Made by a program: the position numbers and the translations under genes. Of a stretch of DNA of 64,000 nt, positions 1 through 10,177 are shown one piece after another; the stretch's first letter is position 1; each line of letters starts with the position of its first letter. Source of the DNA: Bacteroidota bacterium (GTDB lineage Bacteria; Bacteroidota; Bacteroidia; Bacteroidales; FEN-979); NCBI GenBank assembly GCA_026391795.1, contig JAPLDI010000040.1, positions 1 to 64,000 of the forward strand, read 5' to 3'. The notes below the pieces were generated by a model. That model ran no database searches, was not told the origin of the DNA, and saw only the letters and a program-made list of their open reading frames with translations.

Positions 1-240
1 GATTGCTTCGCTTCGCTCGCAATGACAACGGTTGTTGGGGAGAGAAGGAGATTGCTTCGCTTCGCTCGCAATGACAACGGTTGTTGGGGATAGAAGGAGA
101 TTGCTTCGCTTCGCTCGCAATGACAAAGGTTGTTGGGGATAGAAGGAGATTGCTTCGCTTCGCTCGCAATGACAAAGGTTGTTGGGGATAGAAGGAGATT
201 GCTTCGTCCCGAGTACTCTGGACTCGCAATTAAAATATAG
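1..240. repeat. 49-bp tandem repeat, about 4.5 copies (gattgcttcgcttcgctcgcaatgacaa...)
   Basis: gattgcttcg recurs at 1, 50, 99, 148 and 197, a constant 49-bp period. Confidence 0.95.
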
Positions 241-257
241 CAGCCTTAGCGTCTTCG

Positions 258-391
258 GAGTCAGTAGTCGGCAGTCAGCAGTCGGCAGTCGGCAGCTGTC
301 GCACGGTTGAAACGCTTGCCGTGCTTAGTGTACCGTGTACCATGCTCCGCGTCACGCGTCATGCGTCACGCGTCACGCGTCACGCGTCACG
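258..391. repeat. Heptanucleotide arrays: cagtcgg family (258-297) and cacgcgt family (349-391)
   Basis: Direct reading: agtcggcagtcagcagtcggcagtcggcag and cgtcacgcgtcatgcgtcacgcgtcacgcgtcacg. Confidence 0.9.
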
Positions 392-403
392 ACCTCAGAA
401 CAC

Positions 404-1036
404 CTACTTCGAAAGGTTCGTCTTAAAATCCCTCAGCACCTTTACGTCATCCTTTGAAATGTACTCTGTCTTGAGCGCCTGCTCAATCAGGATCTCATAA
501 TCCGTAAGCGTGATAAGCGGACAGCCGACCTCCTGGAACCGGGATACTGAGACCGGGAGGTTGTAAGTAAAGATTGCCACCATTCCAATGACGATGCATC
601 CGGCCTCCTTCAATGCACGGACCGCTTCAAGACTGCTGCTCCCGGTAGAGATCAGGTCTTCAACCACCACTACCCGCTGCCCGGGCTCAACCCGACCTTC
701 GATCAGGTTGGTGAGGCCATGATCCTTCTTGCTTGTCCGTACATAGACAAAGGGAAGTGACATCTCTTCAGCCACCAGCGCCCCCTGCGGAATTCCTCCT
801 GTTGCAACTCCTGCAATGAGGCCTGTGTTTTCAAAATTTTCATGGATGGCATTGATGAAATTCTCTTTGATAAAGGTGCGGATCGCCGGAAACGACAAGG
901 TAACCCGGTTGTCGCAATAGATGGGCGATTTGATCCCGGAAGCCCAGGTAAAGAGATCGCGGGGACTTAACTTCACAGCTTTGATCCCGAGCAGGTACTC
1001 GGCTGTTTGCAAGGAGACGGTTTTATTGAAGATCAT
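404..1036 (-). CDS. pyrE: Orotate phosphoribosyltransferase
   Basis: 210 aa ORF with KLSPRDLFTWASGIKSPIYCDNR and PRPP-binding VVVVEDLISTGSSS. Confidence 0.95.
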   Translation of the reverse strand: MIFNKTVSLQTAEYLLGIKAVKLSPRDLFTWASGIKSPIYCDNRVTLSFPAIRTFIKENFINAIHENFENTGLIAGVATGGIPQGALVAEEMSLPFVYVRTSKKDHGLTNLIEGRVEPGQRVVVVEDLISTGSSSLEAVRALKEAGCIVIGMVAIFTYNLPVSVSRFQEVGCPLITLTDYEILIEQALKTEYISKDDVKVLRDFKTNLSK

Positions 1037-1041
1037 ACTTT

Positions 1042-1134
1042 AGTTTGTAAAGTTTGTAAAGTTCATAAAGTTTATAAAGTTTATAAAGTTCGTAAAGTTC
1101 ATAAAGTTCGTAAAGTTCATAAAGTTCGTAAAGT
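1042..1134. repeat. 9-bp tandem repeat (aaagttcgt/aaagttcat), about 10 units
   Basis: gtaaagttcataaagttcgtaaagttcataaagttcg; direct reading. Confidence 0.9.
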
Positions 1135-1243
1135 ATCAGTTACTTTAGCGAACTTTGTGCCTTGGCGCCTTCGCGGTAAAGAAAAGGTGTAGTTGATGCA
1201 TTCCGGATAAATCCCGGGAATCAACAACCAAAAGTAGGGATTA

Positions 1244-1861
1244 ATGACCATTGGGATGAAAATATTTTTAAACAATAAATGCATTGAACTAACCGATAGC
1301 AGGCCTGCCCGGGTTCATCCCGGGAATGTGGCTGTTGAGTATAAATCTGCCCGACAGCTGAAGAAAGCCTTCAGGGCGTTTGAAGCGGATGATCTGCAGA
1401 TGAAACTAATACTGTGGTCGGAGAGGGGAGACAGCCGCTGGAGGGAGGATTTCTTCAGCCTTTTTAAAAGAATTGAGGCGGCAGGCGGATGGGTGAAAAA
1501 TGAGAGGGGAGAGCGCTTATTTATTTTCCGGCTGGGGAAATGGGATCTTCCGAAAGGAAAACTTTCAGGAAAAGAGAAGGTTGAAGAAGCCGCCCTGCGA
1601 GAAGTGATGGAGGAAACTGGGCTGAAGAAAGTCCTGATAACGGGACCGCTTCCTTCAACATATCATATTTATACACGAAAGGGAAAGCAGATCCTGAAAC
1701 AGACCCGGTGGTTTGAGATGGAAGCAGACAGCAAACAATCCCTTGTCCCTCAAACGGAAGAAGATATATCCGAAGTAAAATGGGTTAAGAAGAAAGATGT
1801 TGAAAAGGTCCTGTTGAATAGTTACGGATCGATCATAGAACTAGTGAGAAGTGAGAAGTGA
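1244..1861 (+). CDS. NUDIX hydrolase
   Basis: Nudix box GKLSGKEKVEEAALREVMEETGL. Confidence 0.9.
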   Translation: MTIGMKIFLNNKCIELTDSRPARVHPGNVAVEYKSARQLKKAFRAFEADDLQMKLILWSERGDSRWREDFFSLFKRIEAAGGWVKNERGERLFIFRLGKWDLPKGKLSGKEKVEEAALREVMEETGLKKVLITGPLPSTYHIYTRKGKQILKQTRWFEMEADSKQSLVPQTEEDISEVKWVKKKDVEKVLLNSYGSIIELVRSEK

Positions 1862-1930
1862 GATGTGGGATGTGGGATGTGGGATGTCAAAATTCTCAAA
1901 TCTCACATCCCTCATCTCTCATCCCTCCCC
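1843..1930. repeat. Inverted pair of heptanucleotide arrays (gtgagat/gtgggat then atctcac/atccctc)
   Basis: gtgagaagtgagaagtgagatgtgggatgtgggatgtgggatgtcaaaattctcaaatctcacatccctcatctctcatccc. Confidence 0.8.
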
Positions 1931-2602
1931 GCTATCGGCCTGGAACCGGAAGCCGAGGCGTTTTCCTGTACGGATCTGGTAGTTTTCGAGGGTGGTTTGC
2001 ATCTCCTGGACCGTCACCTCTTTCATGTTCTCATAGGGGGGCGTCAGAAGGTCGAAATTCAGCGTGTATTGTATGGATGACTGCAGGATCGAGTGGATGG
2101 CCGCCTGATCGAGGTTGGCCGTGGGGAAATTGTTATAGAGAAGCCCGACCTCCCGTTTTCCTTCAATGAAATAATGCGATTCACGGTTGATGAAGATCCG
2201 GGCGATGAGGTACCCGATGTCGTTGGTGCGGTTGTATTTGAATGAATCGGCCAGGAAATTGAAGACATGGATGATGCCGCAATAGGAACGGCGTTTATCT
2301 TCCTTGATATACGAGCTCTTCATAACTTCATGGTCCCTCGAAAATTCGAAGATGTTCGAATGCATGAAGAATACAAGCACATCACTTCCGAATTTCAATT
2401 CAAATTCGAAGGTTCCGAGGTCTTTGTATTCGAAGGGGATCGGCCATCGGGTCTGCCTGATCTTAGTGTGGTAGTCGGCCGCCAGGCTGACCGTCTCCTT
2501 TTTAAATTCATTGAAAGCATTCAGGGTGTTGGCGTAGATCTCCTGTTTGAGACCGGCTTTCGCAACGATTGCTTCGAAAAGCTCTTTGTTCTTCGTGGGC
2601 AT
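1919..2602 (-). CDS. Conserved hypothetical protein; start likely MPTKNKEL at ~2602 rather than 2626
   Basis: Single long ORF with non-repetitive composition; no family recognised. Confidence 0.65.
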   Translation of the reverse strand: MPTKNKELFEAIVAKAGLKQEIYANTLNAFNEFKKETVSLAADYHTKIRQTRWPIPFEYKDLGTFEFELKFGSDVLVFFMHSNIFEFSRDHEVMKSSYIKEDKRRSYCGIIHVFNFLADSFKYNRTNDIGYLIARIFINRESHYFIEGKREVGLLYNNFPTANLDQAAIHSILQSSIQYTLNFDLLTPPYENMKEVTVQEMQTTLENYQIRTGKRLGFRFQADSGEG

Positions 2603-2742
2603 ACTGATTTGTTTTACTTTGTGCACCTTTGTGAAAACCTTTGTGTTCCTTTGTGGTTAAAAATTTTACCACGAAGGCGCTCGAAGGATGATTGTTTTTT
2701 TTCTGGAGTATCGGAGGCAAAAAAATATGAGCTGATAAAAAT

Positions 2743-2773
2743 TTTGTAAATTGAAACTAAAAGAGTAATTTTG
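2743..2773 (+). promoter_or_regulatory. Bacteroidetes-type promoter (TTTG-N19-TAATTTTG) for tRNA-Glu
   Basis: TTTG at 2743-2746, 19-nt spacer, TAATTTTG at 2766-2773, ~21 bp upstream of the tRNA. Confidence 0.75.
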
Positions 2774-2794
2774 CCGCCCGAAAACATTCAGATT

Positions 2795-2866
2795 GGTCCG
2801 TTCGTCTAGGGGCTAGGACGCCAGGTTTTCATCCTGGTAACAGGGGTTCGATTCCCCTACGGACTA
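2795..2866 (+). tRNA. tRNA-Glu (anticodon TTC)
   Basis: GGTCCGT...CCAGG-TTTTCAT-CCTGG...GGGGTTCGATTCCCC-ACGGACT cloverleaf. Confidence 0.95.
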
Positions 2867-2942
2867 CTAAGACAAGTGCGAAGTGTGAGGTGCGAAGTGC
2901 GATTTACTTTGTCACCTCACCAGCTCATCACCTCACCACTTT

Positions 2943-4774
2943 TTAAAACCCCACTCTTACCCCGGCACTCACGGTATTCGTCCCTCCCTGGAACGAAGGG
3001 CTGTTGAATTGTACATCTCCTTTTTTCAGGCTGTTTTCATACGAAAGAAATACCGATGCATTCCCCGAAAGGGACCAGGATGAAAAGAGACAGAACGACC
3101 GGTTCTGCCAGGTCATATTCTGAAATACAGGGACGGTTGTCGGGTTGGGTTCGGTGGCATAGACGTAATTGTCGCCATGCCACGACCAGGTATAAGAGAG
3201 GGCAACGAGAAGACGGCTGAGCGGCCGGTAATCGAGCGAAAGATAAACCTCCCGGGAATTGTCGCGCAGGTAATTCCCGAAGTTGTACCCGTCTGACTCG
3301 AACGTGGTGATGATCACATTGTGCTGATATACCATCGGCAGTGTGCTCGTCCCTTCAGCCGTAAAGGAAAGATTTTGTATGGGGAATCCGGATAACCTGA
3401 AGCCTCCCTTCCAGCCCAGGAAATTATGTTCCTTGCTGCTGTAAACCCGCGACATCTTGAATTCATCCGCGAAGAGGGTCAGGTAGAGATGCAGGTGCCT
3501 GATCTGCCTCGAGCTGATATCGAGAAACATCTGCGAATTGGTTCCCCCGGTCAGCCCTGCCTCCGGGTTCATGGTATGGTCGACCGATTTGTAGAAAAGG
3601 AGGGGAATGGTATAGGCAAGTTCGAATTTATCGCCATAGATCACCGAATTTCCGAACGAGATGTTGAGATCCTTCCAGGGGATGAAGGTGACCAGGTTTG
3701 CCGTAAGGTATTTCTGGCGGTAAAACGTCTTTGTGCCGTCTCCTTCACTGAATGTACGGTTTGAATCGACCAGGTTTGATTGCAGCATCCCGCTGATGAA
3801 GCTGAATTCGATCCACTTTGCGGGTTTCACATGCAGGCGGATGTGAGGAAACGAAGGTGGCTTGCTGATAAAGATGTTGGCCCCGTTATAATTGTTGCCC
3901 CAGTTGATGCGGTCGCGGATGATGCCGAACGAGCCCCATTTCCATGAAGCCATCACCTGCCCGGTCCAGTCAAAATAGTCGCCGCCGCCACCGGAATAAG
4001 GGTTCCATCGCTGTCCGGGCTCAGGTGTGAAATAAACAGTATTGGCAAGCTGCTCCGACTGAAACCCCTTGCTGATCCCGAACGAAAACCCGATATGCCT
4101 TCCGATGTTGCCAAAAATGGCTGTTCCGATCTCGCTTTTGTTTATCGTACCGTATTCGTTGAATGAAAACTGTTCGTTGATCAGGGGAACCAGGGTTAGG
4201 GAAAATGGCAATTCTGTATTCACCTCACCCCCCGGCCCCCTCTCCTGAGGTGGGTTTTCCGTATTCACCTCACCCCCCGGCCCCCTCTCCTGAGGTGGGT
4301 TTTCCGTATTCACCTCACCCCCCGGCCCCCTCTCCTGAGGTGGTTTTTCCGTATTCACCTCACCGTATTCACCTCACCCCCCGGCCCCCTCTCCTGAGGT
4401 GGGGTTTCCGTATTCACCTCACCCCCCGGCCCCCTCTCCTGAGGGAGAGGGGGAGTGGAGAAGATGATAGAAATGGGATTGGCGGAAAAAGAGATGGGCT
4501 TTGAAGTCTTTGGAGAATACGTTTCAATATAAAATCTGAGTTCCTCTTTTTGCCTCCTGTTTAACTTGTCCAACTTGTCTTTAGCTTCAGTAAGTTTTTG
4601 ACGGATGAACGCACGTGAATATGGCTTTATCACCGAATTCAGCTCAATGACATGTTCCGATGCCAGTTCGTCCAGGAAATTCTCAATCTCCTTATTAGCC
4701 GGAGGAAGATAGATATCCTGCGAACAGAGGGAATGGGATGAAAATAGGAGAAGGATCAGGAGAAGATTACGCAT
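2943..4774 (-). pseudogene. Capsule-assembly Wzi-like outer-membrane protein split into two ORFs (4355-4774 and 2943-4358) by a frame change inside a 45-bp repeat array; may be phase-variable rather than dead
   Basis: N-terminal signal peptide ORF and C-terminal beta-rich ORF share the VNTENPPQERGPGGE repeat. Frame offset (416 nt) minus the 14-bp partial unit = 402 nt, divisible by 3. Confidence 0.65.
4216..4444. repeat. 45-bp tandem repeat, about 4.8 units plus a 14-bp partial unit at 4351-4364
   Basis: gtattcacctcaccccccggccccctctcctgaggtgggttttcc starts at 4216, 4261, 4306, 4365 and 4410; gtattcacctcacc alone at 4351-4364. Confidence 0.95.
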
Positions 4775-5840
4775 TGGGGAAGGCGGATCTTTTTTTTAGT
4801 TTCCTGCGCGCCAGGTAAACCGTAATCAACATCTTAAAGATTCCCATTGAAAAGAGAATGACCAGGCAGATGAAAACACTCAGGTTCCTGCAGAGGAAGG
4901 AGGTGAAAATAAAAATGAGACTGATCCCCAGGAGGACCAGCGTTGCCTGCAGGTGCGATAACCCGAGATCGAGCAGGTGATGGTGGATGTGGGTCTTATC
5001 CGGGTCAAAAGGCGACTTGCGACGTGCCAGGCGGAAGATCATCACACGGAGGGTGTCAAAGATAGGAAGCATCAGGATCCCGATGGAGACAGCCGGGGCT
5101 GCATGAATATGGTTCGGAATGGTCGGGTTAAGGTTCACCTGGTTGAAATGGATGGCGATGACCGACATGATAAACCCTACAGTCAGCGACCCGGTATCGC
5201 CCATGAAGATCTTGTTCGACCTTCCGAAGACATTAAAATAGGAGAATGTGAAGAGTGAACCGGCCAGTCCTGCCGCCAGGATGACCCAGTCGTAGTCACC
5301 GGCAAGGTAAAACCAGGTTCCAAAGGTAAACGATGCGAGGATGGCCAGCCCGGCAGAGAGCCCGTCAATCCCGTCCATCAGGTTGAAGCAGTTGGTAATG
5401 CCGATCACGGTGATCATCGAGATCATATAGCTGAGCGGTTCCTGGATCTCGTAGATGCCGAAAAACCCGTAGAGGCTTGTTATTCGGATCCCCCCGAAGG
5501 AGACCACGATCCAGGCGGCAACCACCTGTCCGAAGAATTTCTTGAAGGGGGAGATGTGGGTGATATCATCTTTGAACCCCACGAAGAAAAGCATGAGCGT
5601 CCCCGCGAGGAGGAACTGAAAGGTCGGGAAATAAGCCGTTTTTAAAAAGAGGAGATAGGAGATGATAAATCCGATGAAGATGGCAATTCCTCCCAGGTTC
5701 GGTACCGATTTCTCATGCGAAGTCCTTGAGCCGGGTTCTGCAACAAGGTGCTTCTTTGCTGCCATTTCGACGATGGATGGAATCAGGAAAAAGGTGATCC
5801 CGCCCGCAAAGGAAAAACAGAGCAGGATCCTCAGGTCCAT
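4767..5840 (-). CDS. MraY/WecA-family undecaprenyl-phosphate sugar-1-phosphate transferase
   Basis: Polytopic; TSHEKSVPNLGGIAIFIGF, NLMDGIDGLSAGLA, FMGDTGSLTVGF, HIHHHLL. Start likely MDLRILL; the ORF extension to 6020 is translated repeat. Confidence 0.85.
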   Translation of the reverse strand: MDLRILLCFSFAGGITFFLIPSIVEMAAKKHLVAEPGSRTSHEKSVPNLGGIAIFIGFIISYLLFLKTAYFPTFQFLLAGTLMLFFVGFKDDITHISPFKKFFGQVVAAWIVVSFGGIRITSLYGFFGIYEIQEPLSYMISMITVIGITNCFNLMDGIDGLSAGLAILASFTFGTWFYLAGDYDWVILAAGLAGSLFTFSYFNVFGRSNKIFMGDTGSLTVGFIMSVIAIHFNQVNLNPTIPNHIHAAPAVSIGILMLPIFDTLRVMIFRLARRKSPFDPDKTHIHHHLLDLGLSHLQATLVLLGISLIFIFTSFLCRNLSVFICLVILFSMGIFKMLITVYLARRKLKKRSAFPNA

Positions 5841-5891
5841 GGTGGTCAGATGAAACATAGGCCGGAATTTAAAAACAAAAGTACGTTTATT

Positions 5892-6108
5892 TGGTGAGAG
5901 GTGAAATGTGAGAAGTGAGATGTTGATGTGAGATGTGAGATGTGAGATGTGAGATGTGAAATAAATCCAGCATCCAGCATCCAGCATCCAGCATCCAGCA
6001 TCCAGCATCCAGCATCGCATCCATCATCCAGCATCGAGCATCCAGCATCCAGCATCCAGCATCCAGCATCCAGCATCCAGCATCCAGCATCGAGCATCCA
6101 GCATCCAG
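5892..6108. repeat. Heptanucleotide arrays: gtgagat family (5892-5960) then ccagcat family (5967-6108, ~20 units)
   Basis: Direct reading of (gatgtga)n and (ccagcat)n. Confidence 0.95.
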
Positions 6109-6111
6109 CAT

Positions 6112-8283
6112 CTACTGCCTGCTGCCTATTCCCTTTTTCCGAAAACGCTGGTAAAAGAACGAGAAGACAATCAGGAAAGCGCCGAGGAGGAAGAGAAGGA
6201 TGATCCTGCCTGCCTCTCCGAGGAACCCGAAATCATAGATCAGGATCTTGACCAGGGATGCCAGCAGCAATGCCACGGCGAGCTGCCGTATAAAGCGTTG
6301 CTTCCGGATAAGTGCCACGCTGATCAGTGCGACAGAAAAAATGATTCCGAGGATTGACCAGGGCAGATGGTTGTTATGGACAGCCATTTCGGAGACCGTG
6401 CCTCCTCCTGCAAAGCCAAAGAAGATCGTGAAATGATCATATTCAATGATTAATAGCGTGAGGCAGAGGCCGGTTATAAAAGCCTGCAGACTCTTCATCC
6501 TGACCCTCCTCTTCACCCAGGTTTTCCTCAGGCTGAAATAGAGGATGCTGGTAAGGAGAGGAAGTAAAGGAAACAGAAGCCAGTGTGAAAGGAAGCAGGA
6601 GGAGAAGATGCCGCCGTTCACCAGTCCTATATTGCGGATGGCAACCAGGGAATAGTTTACAAAAATAGGGTAGGACAAGAGTGTAAGTGCAGTAAACCCG
6701 GAGACCGGCATGAGCAGCACTGACTTCTGCCTGTCCAGTAACGGGAGAAGGAGGATCAGGAAGAGGCAGGTGAACCAGAACCAGCTCAGGAGAATGGCCT
6801 CCCCGATTGGTAAAAGCAGGGAGAAGAGGAAATGCCAGGTCCAGAATCCTGTGATATAGGCAAAGACGATCAAAAGGCTCTTCAGTACCATCCGGTACAT
6901 TCTTCGCGAAAACCATTTGGATGCTGATAATTCAAGCCTCTTGACTAGCTTGTAACTGAAGAAAAGCGCAAAGAGGGTAAAGGTCCCTGCCTGGAACCCG
7001 TTATAAAAAAGAGACACATCAAAGGGAATGGCTCCGGAAAAGAGACCGGGAAGATAGAAGAGGGTGCATTTATAAATGAATGTCGCTGTCATGACTGCAA
7101 CAAAAGCAACGGAAGCTGAAAGCGATAAACGATTCCGCGAATACTTCGAGTAGAGCAGCAGCAACACCGAAATGACCGATGAAAAGAGAATAATATAGTT
7201 CTGATGTGCCAGCAGCGGACAGACCAGGGCTGCGAGGACAAGTGTAAGAAGGAGGTAAGGGTTCCGGAAGAGGCCGGGATTGATCTTCGGTGAAAAATAG
7301 AGCAGTACGCTGTTGAACAGCACAAGAATGAGTATAAAGAGCCCCTGGAGTTCCGGGTGACCGTATTTCGAAAGCACCCATAGCACCGACCCTGCATAAA
7401 AAAGCGTGTTGACCAGCATCAGGATGAATGCAACCAGTTCCCAGGTGATATTTCGTTTGCTCAGGTTGATGACAAGTCCGGAGAGGAAAAAGGTTCCATA
7501 GAAAAGGGAGGAGATGATGATATAGGTTGAAACAAGATCGCCCGAATCGCGCATCACCATCCGGCGTATCCAGAAGACCGCTACAAACAGGATCGAGAGG
7601 AAGGCCTGGATATAAAACGGAACCAGCTTGCCTGTTTTAAAGCTGAGAAGGAGAACAATGCCTGTGAAAATCAGGAGGAAGAGAAAATCCGTAAAATAGT
7701 GCCACTGGTAATTATTTGTCAGGAAGAGGAGGGAAAAGTAAACCAGGATTACAGTCATCACTTGCAGGGATGCGTTCTTTAACCTGGTTGCATGGCAGAA
7801 GGGAAGGATGCACAATGCCAATGTCACGGCCATTGCCACCCAGAGGTTCGGGTAACAGGTTGCCGTCGAAATGAAATCGTAGCTGAGCACTTTGAGGTGA
7901 ACAAAGAAGATCCACAAGGTGCCGGTTAGGGCTAATATACGGGCAACCGCAGGATTCCGGTGGTACAGGAAAAACGGCACTGCCAGGAGGGCAAACCCCG
8001 GTAAGAGCCGGATCAGCACTTTCCAGCCGGCAAAGGGAAAGATGACATCCGCTCTTGTTTCTTCCCCGCCTCCGGATGAAAAGAAAGCCGTGATCGTTGA
8101 AAATAAGGATTCACCCGGCTTTGCCAGCCTCACCAGGTACACCGCCCCGGCAATAAAGAAGAGGATCCCCAGGATCCTGAAAAAATAGTTTGTGATGTAT
8201 TTTTCCAGTTTTCCGGAGGAAGCTCCGTTCCTCTTTCTGACTTTAGTGCGGTGCTTATGATGGTGGGGGTGGTCGGAGTTCAA
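6112..8283 (-). CDS. Large polytopic membrane protein of unknown function (723 aa)
   Basis: Many hydrophobic segments, long single ORF. Confidence 0.7.
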   Translation of the reverse strand: MNSDHPHHHKHRTKVRKRNGASSGKLEKYITNYFFRILGILFFIAGAVYLVRLAKPGESLFSTITAFFSSGGGEETRADVIFPFAGWKVLIRLLPGFALLAVPFFLYHRNPAVARILALTGTLWIFFVHLKVLSYDFISTATCYPNLWVAMAVTLALCILPFCHATRLKNASLQVMTVILVYFSLLFLTNNYQWHYFTDFLFLLIFTGIVLLLSFKTGKLVPFYIQAFLSILFVAVFWIRRMVMRDSGDLVSTYIIISSLFYGTFFLSGLVINLSKRNITWELVAFILMLVNTLFYAGSVLWVLSKYGHPELQGLFILILVLFNSVLLYFSPKINPGLFRNPYLLLTLVLAALVCPLLAHQNYIILFSSVISVLLLLYSKYSRNRLSLSASVAFVAVMTATFIYKCTLFYLPGLFSGAIPFDVSLFYNGFQAGTFTLFALFFSYKLVKRLELSASKWFSRRMYRMVLKSLLIVFAYITGFWTWHFLFSLLLPIGEAILLSWFWFTCLFLILLLPLLDRQKSVLLMPVSGFTALTLLSYPIFVNYSLVAIRNIGLVNGGIFSSCFLSHWLLFPLLPLLTSILYFSLRKTWVKRRVRMKSLQAFITGLCLTLLIIEYDHFTIFFGFAGGGTVSEMAVHNNHLPWSILGIIFSVALISVALIRKQRFIRQLAVALLLASLVKILIYDFGFLGEAGRIILLFLLGAFLIVFSFFYQRFRKKGIGSRQ

Positions 8284-8345
8284 GTGTTAAGTGTTAAGTG
8301 TTAAGAAATTTCGCATTTCGTTTTTCGCTATTCGCTTTTCGCTGT
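8284..8345. repeat. Heptanucleotide arrays gtgttaa and ttcgctt/ttcgcat
   Basis: gtgttaagtgttaagtgttaagaaatttcgcatttcgtttttcgctattcgcttttcgctg. Confidence 0.85.
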
Positions 8346-10177
8346 TTAATTTTGACTCTGTACAGCAAAACATCCCAGAGAAACAACGGGGCTGATATGA
8401 CGATCCGGGTGTAGAGCCTCACGGGATCCTTCAGAAAACGGGGGAGCCATTCCAGTCCGATTCCGATCCAGAAGGGGGAGGAGCGTTTCGTGGTTCCTGC
8501 ATAAAAATCAAATACCGCCCCGATGCCACAGATGATTCCGACGTTCAACTGATTCTTGTACCGGTAGGCCCATTTTTCCTGCTTTGGAGCTGTTAAGCCG
8601 ATGAAAAGAACTGGTGAGGTGGATACTGGATGCTGGATGCTGGATGCTGGATGTGTGTGAATTGGGTCTTGTGTATTGGGAAGGTTGTAAGAGGATGATG
8701 TTATTTCGCCATTTCGCCATTTCGCCATTTCGCTATTTACGGTATTAACCATTGCCCGGCTCTCTTCCTCTGTAAACTCTTCCTTGAATGGAGGTGAATA
8801 GAACCCTGCAGTGATGTTGGGGTATTCTTTTGAGAGGCGGAGGCGGATCAGGTCGAGGGTGTGTTGTGAAGCCCCGAGGTAGAAGCAGCAGCCATGTTCC
8901 TCATCCAGTTTCTTCAGCAGGTATTCATGGAGGTCAGCACCGGCAATCTTAGAGATCTTTTTTACCTTCAGGATCCGGGAGGCCATCACGATCCCCTGTC
9001 CGTCAGGGATCAGGATATCCGATCCTTCAAGCGCTGCTTTGAAGAGGGGGTCCTTTTTTGCCACGCAATAGGAGTGGGGGTTCATACAGTTGATGAGGAG
9101 AGGAGTTGGGATGGTTTTGACGGCTTCGATCGTGATGTGGGATGTGGGATGTGGGATGTGAGATGATGGTTCCGTAACGCGTGACGCGTGAAGCGTGACG
9201 CGAAGAATATTGTCGTCTAATTTTGTCTGGATGGTATAGCCCATCAGTTCTATTGAGCTTTCTTCAGCCGCAATGGTTTCTTCTGCGCTTATGGGCGGGT
9301 AGGAAACATTGAGATCATTTTTATCATGGTCCCATTCCAGGGTCGGAACGGTGGTCCAGTCGATGGTGCTGACGGCGGTTCTGAGGTCGGTGAATTCGAA
9401 CTCTGTCAGCCACTTTTCGAATTTTTTCCGGGCTCCTTTTAGTCCGACATAGGATTTGAAGGTCCGGATCGTTGAAAGTCCATCAACCCTGGGCTGGCCG
9501 GGATCAAAATCGCGGGGGTGGAAATAGGACATGATGTAGTCCGACCGTTTTGTAAGGTACCGGATCAGCGGATAGGGCATAAGCCGGAAATACCCGCCGC
9601 CGGAAAAGATAACCTTGTTCCCTGAAACAGAACTGTGGTTTACCGGGAATTCCCTGATCATTCCGGAGGGTAATTTTATCTTTGAGGGGGTTACTACCGG
9701 AAAACCGGGATAGCCTCCATGGGCGCGTTTTGCCGGGAAGATGGAGCAGTCGTTTTCAATCCCGCATTCGGCAAGGACCTCCAGTCCCCAGAAGGTCTCC
9801 TTTATGATCGAGAACCCGGGGGCACGGTACGACCTTACGGCTTTTCCTGTCACATCCTCGATGCTGGCAATTGCATCTTTGAGGGATTGTTTATAAGTGC
9901 CTGGTGTCAAACCGGGAACCAGCTGGTGCATGTTGGAGTGGCAGCCAACTTCGTAGCCAAGGTCTGCAACATTCCGGATCAGGTGCGGATACCGTCTTGC
10001 CATCCACCCCATGCAGAAGAAGGTGGCAGGCTGGTTGTGTTTCTGCAGCGTCTCGAGGATCCACTCCAGGTTGCCGGGGAAGCGGGCTTCAATCTTCTCC
10101 CAATCCTTCACATTTTCGGTTGAAGGATTTTCAAGGATATGAAACCATTCTTCAAGGTCGAAGGTAAGGATCCTCAT
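8294..10177 (-). CDS. Fusion of polysaccharide deacetylase (N-terminal) and WecG/TagA/CpsF glycosyltransferase (C-terminal)
   Basis: [14 protein letters not shown]...[17 protein letters not shown]...EVGCHSNMH; then [17 protein letters not shown]...[10 protein letters not shown]...[10 protein letters not shown]. Contains translated repeats. Confidence 0.85.
   Translation of the reverse strand: MRILTFDLEEWFHILENPSTENVKDWEKIEARFPGNLEWILETLQKHNQPATFFCMGWMARRYPHLIRNVADLGYEVGCHSNMHQLVPGLTPGTYKQSLKDAIASIEDVTGKAVRSYRAPGFSIIKETFWGLEVLAECGIENDCSIFPAKRAHGGYPGFPVVTPSKIKLPSGMIREFPVNHSSVSGNKVIFSGGGYFRLMPYPLIRYLTKRSDYIMSYFHPRDFDPGQPRVDGLSTIRTFKSYVGLKGARKKFEKWLTEFEFTDLRTAVSTIDWTTVPTLEWDHDKNDLNVSYPPISAEETIAAEESSIELMGYTIQTKLDDNILRVTLHASRVTEPSSHIPHPTSHITIEAVKTIPTPLLINCMNPHSYCVAKKDPLFKAALEGSDILIPDGQGIVMASRILKVKKISKIAGADLHEYLLKKLDEEHGCCFYLGASQHTLDLIRLRLSKEYPNITAGFYSPPFKEEFTEEESRAMVNTVNSEMAKWRNGEITSSSYNLPNTQDPIHTHPASSIQHPVSTSPVLFIGLTAPKQEKWAYRYKNQLNVGIICGIGAVFDFYAGTTKRSSPFWIGIGLEWLPRFLKDPVRLYTRIVISAPLFLWDVLLYRVKIKQRKANSEKRNAKFLNT
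8624..8738. repeat. Composite repeat inside CDS: 68-bp ctggatg-family element (8624-8691) and 8-bp catttcgc array (8699-8738)
   Basis: 8631-8691 matches 12752-12812 with about 4 mismatches; ttatttcgccatttcgccatttcgccatttcgct. Confidence 0.9.
9134..9205. repeat. Heptanucleotide arrays inside CDS: gatgtgg family and cgcgtga family
   Basis: gatgtgggatgtgggatgtgggatgtgagatg; cgcgtgacgcgtgaagcgtgacgcg. Confidence 0.85.

Noticed and set aside
1-240. CRISPR array at the window start
   Set aside because: 49-bp units are contiguous with no unique spacers; no cas genes seen.
1007-1192. Plus-strand KVHKVRKV ORF
   Set aside because: Translated 9-bp repeat overlapping the pyrE 5' region; no start context or homology.
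2267-2749. Plus-strand 160-aa ORF
   Set aside because: Antisense to the more convincing 1919-2602 minus-strand CDS.
4205-4504. Plus-strand ORF PHPPAPSPEVGF repeats
   Set aside because: Antisense reading of the 45-bp repeat in the Wzi-like gene.
5846-6203. ORFs made of MLDAGCW or ASSIQHP heptads on both strands
   Set aside because: Translated (ccagcat)n array; open in several frames because of 7-bp periodicity, no independent coding evidence.
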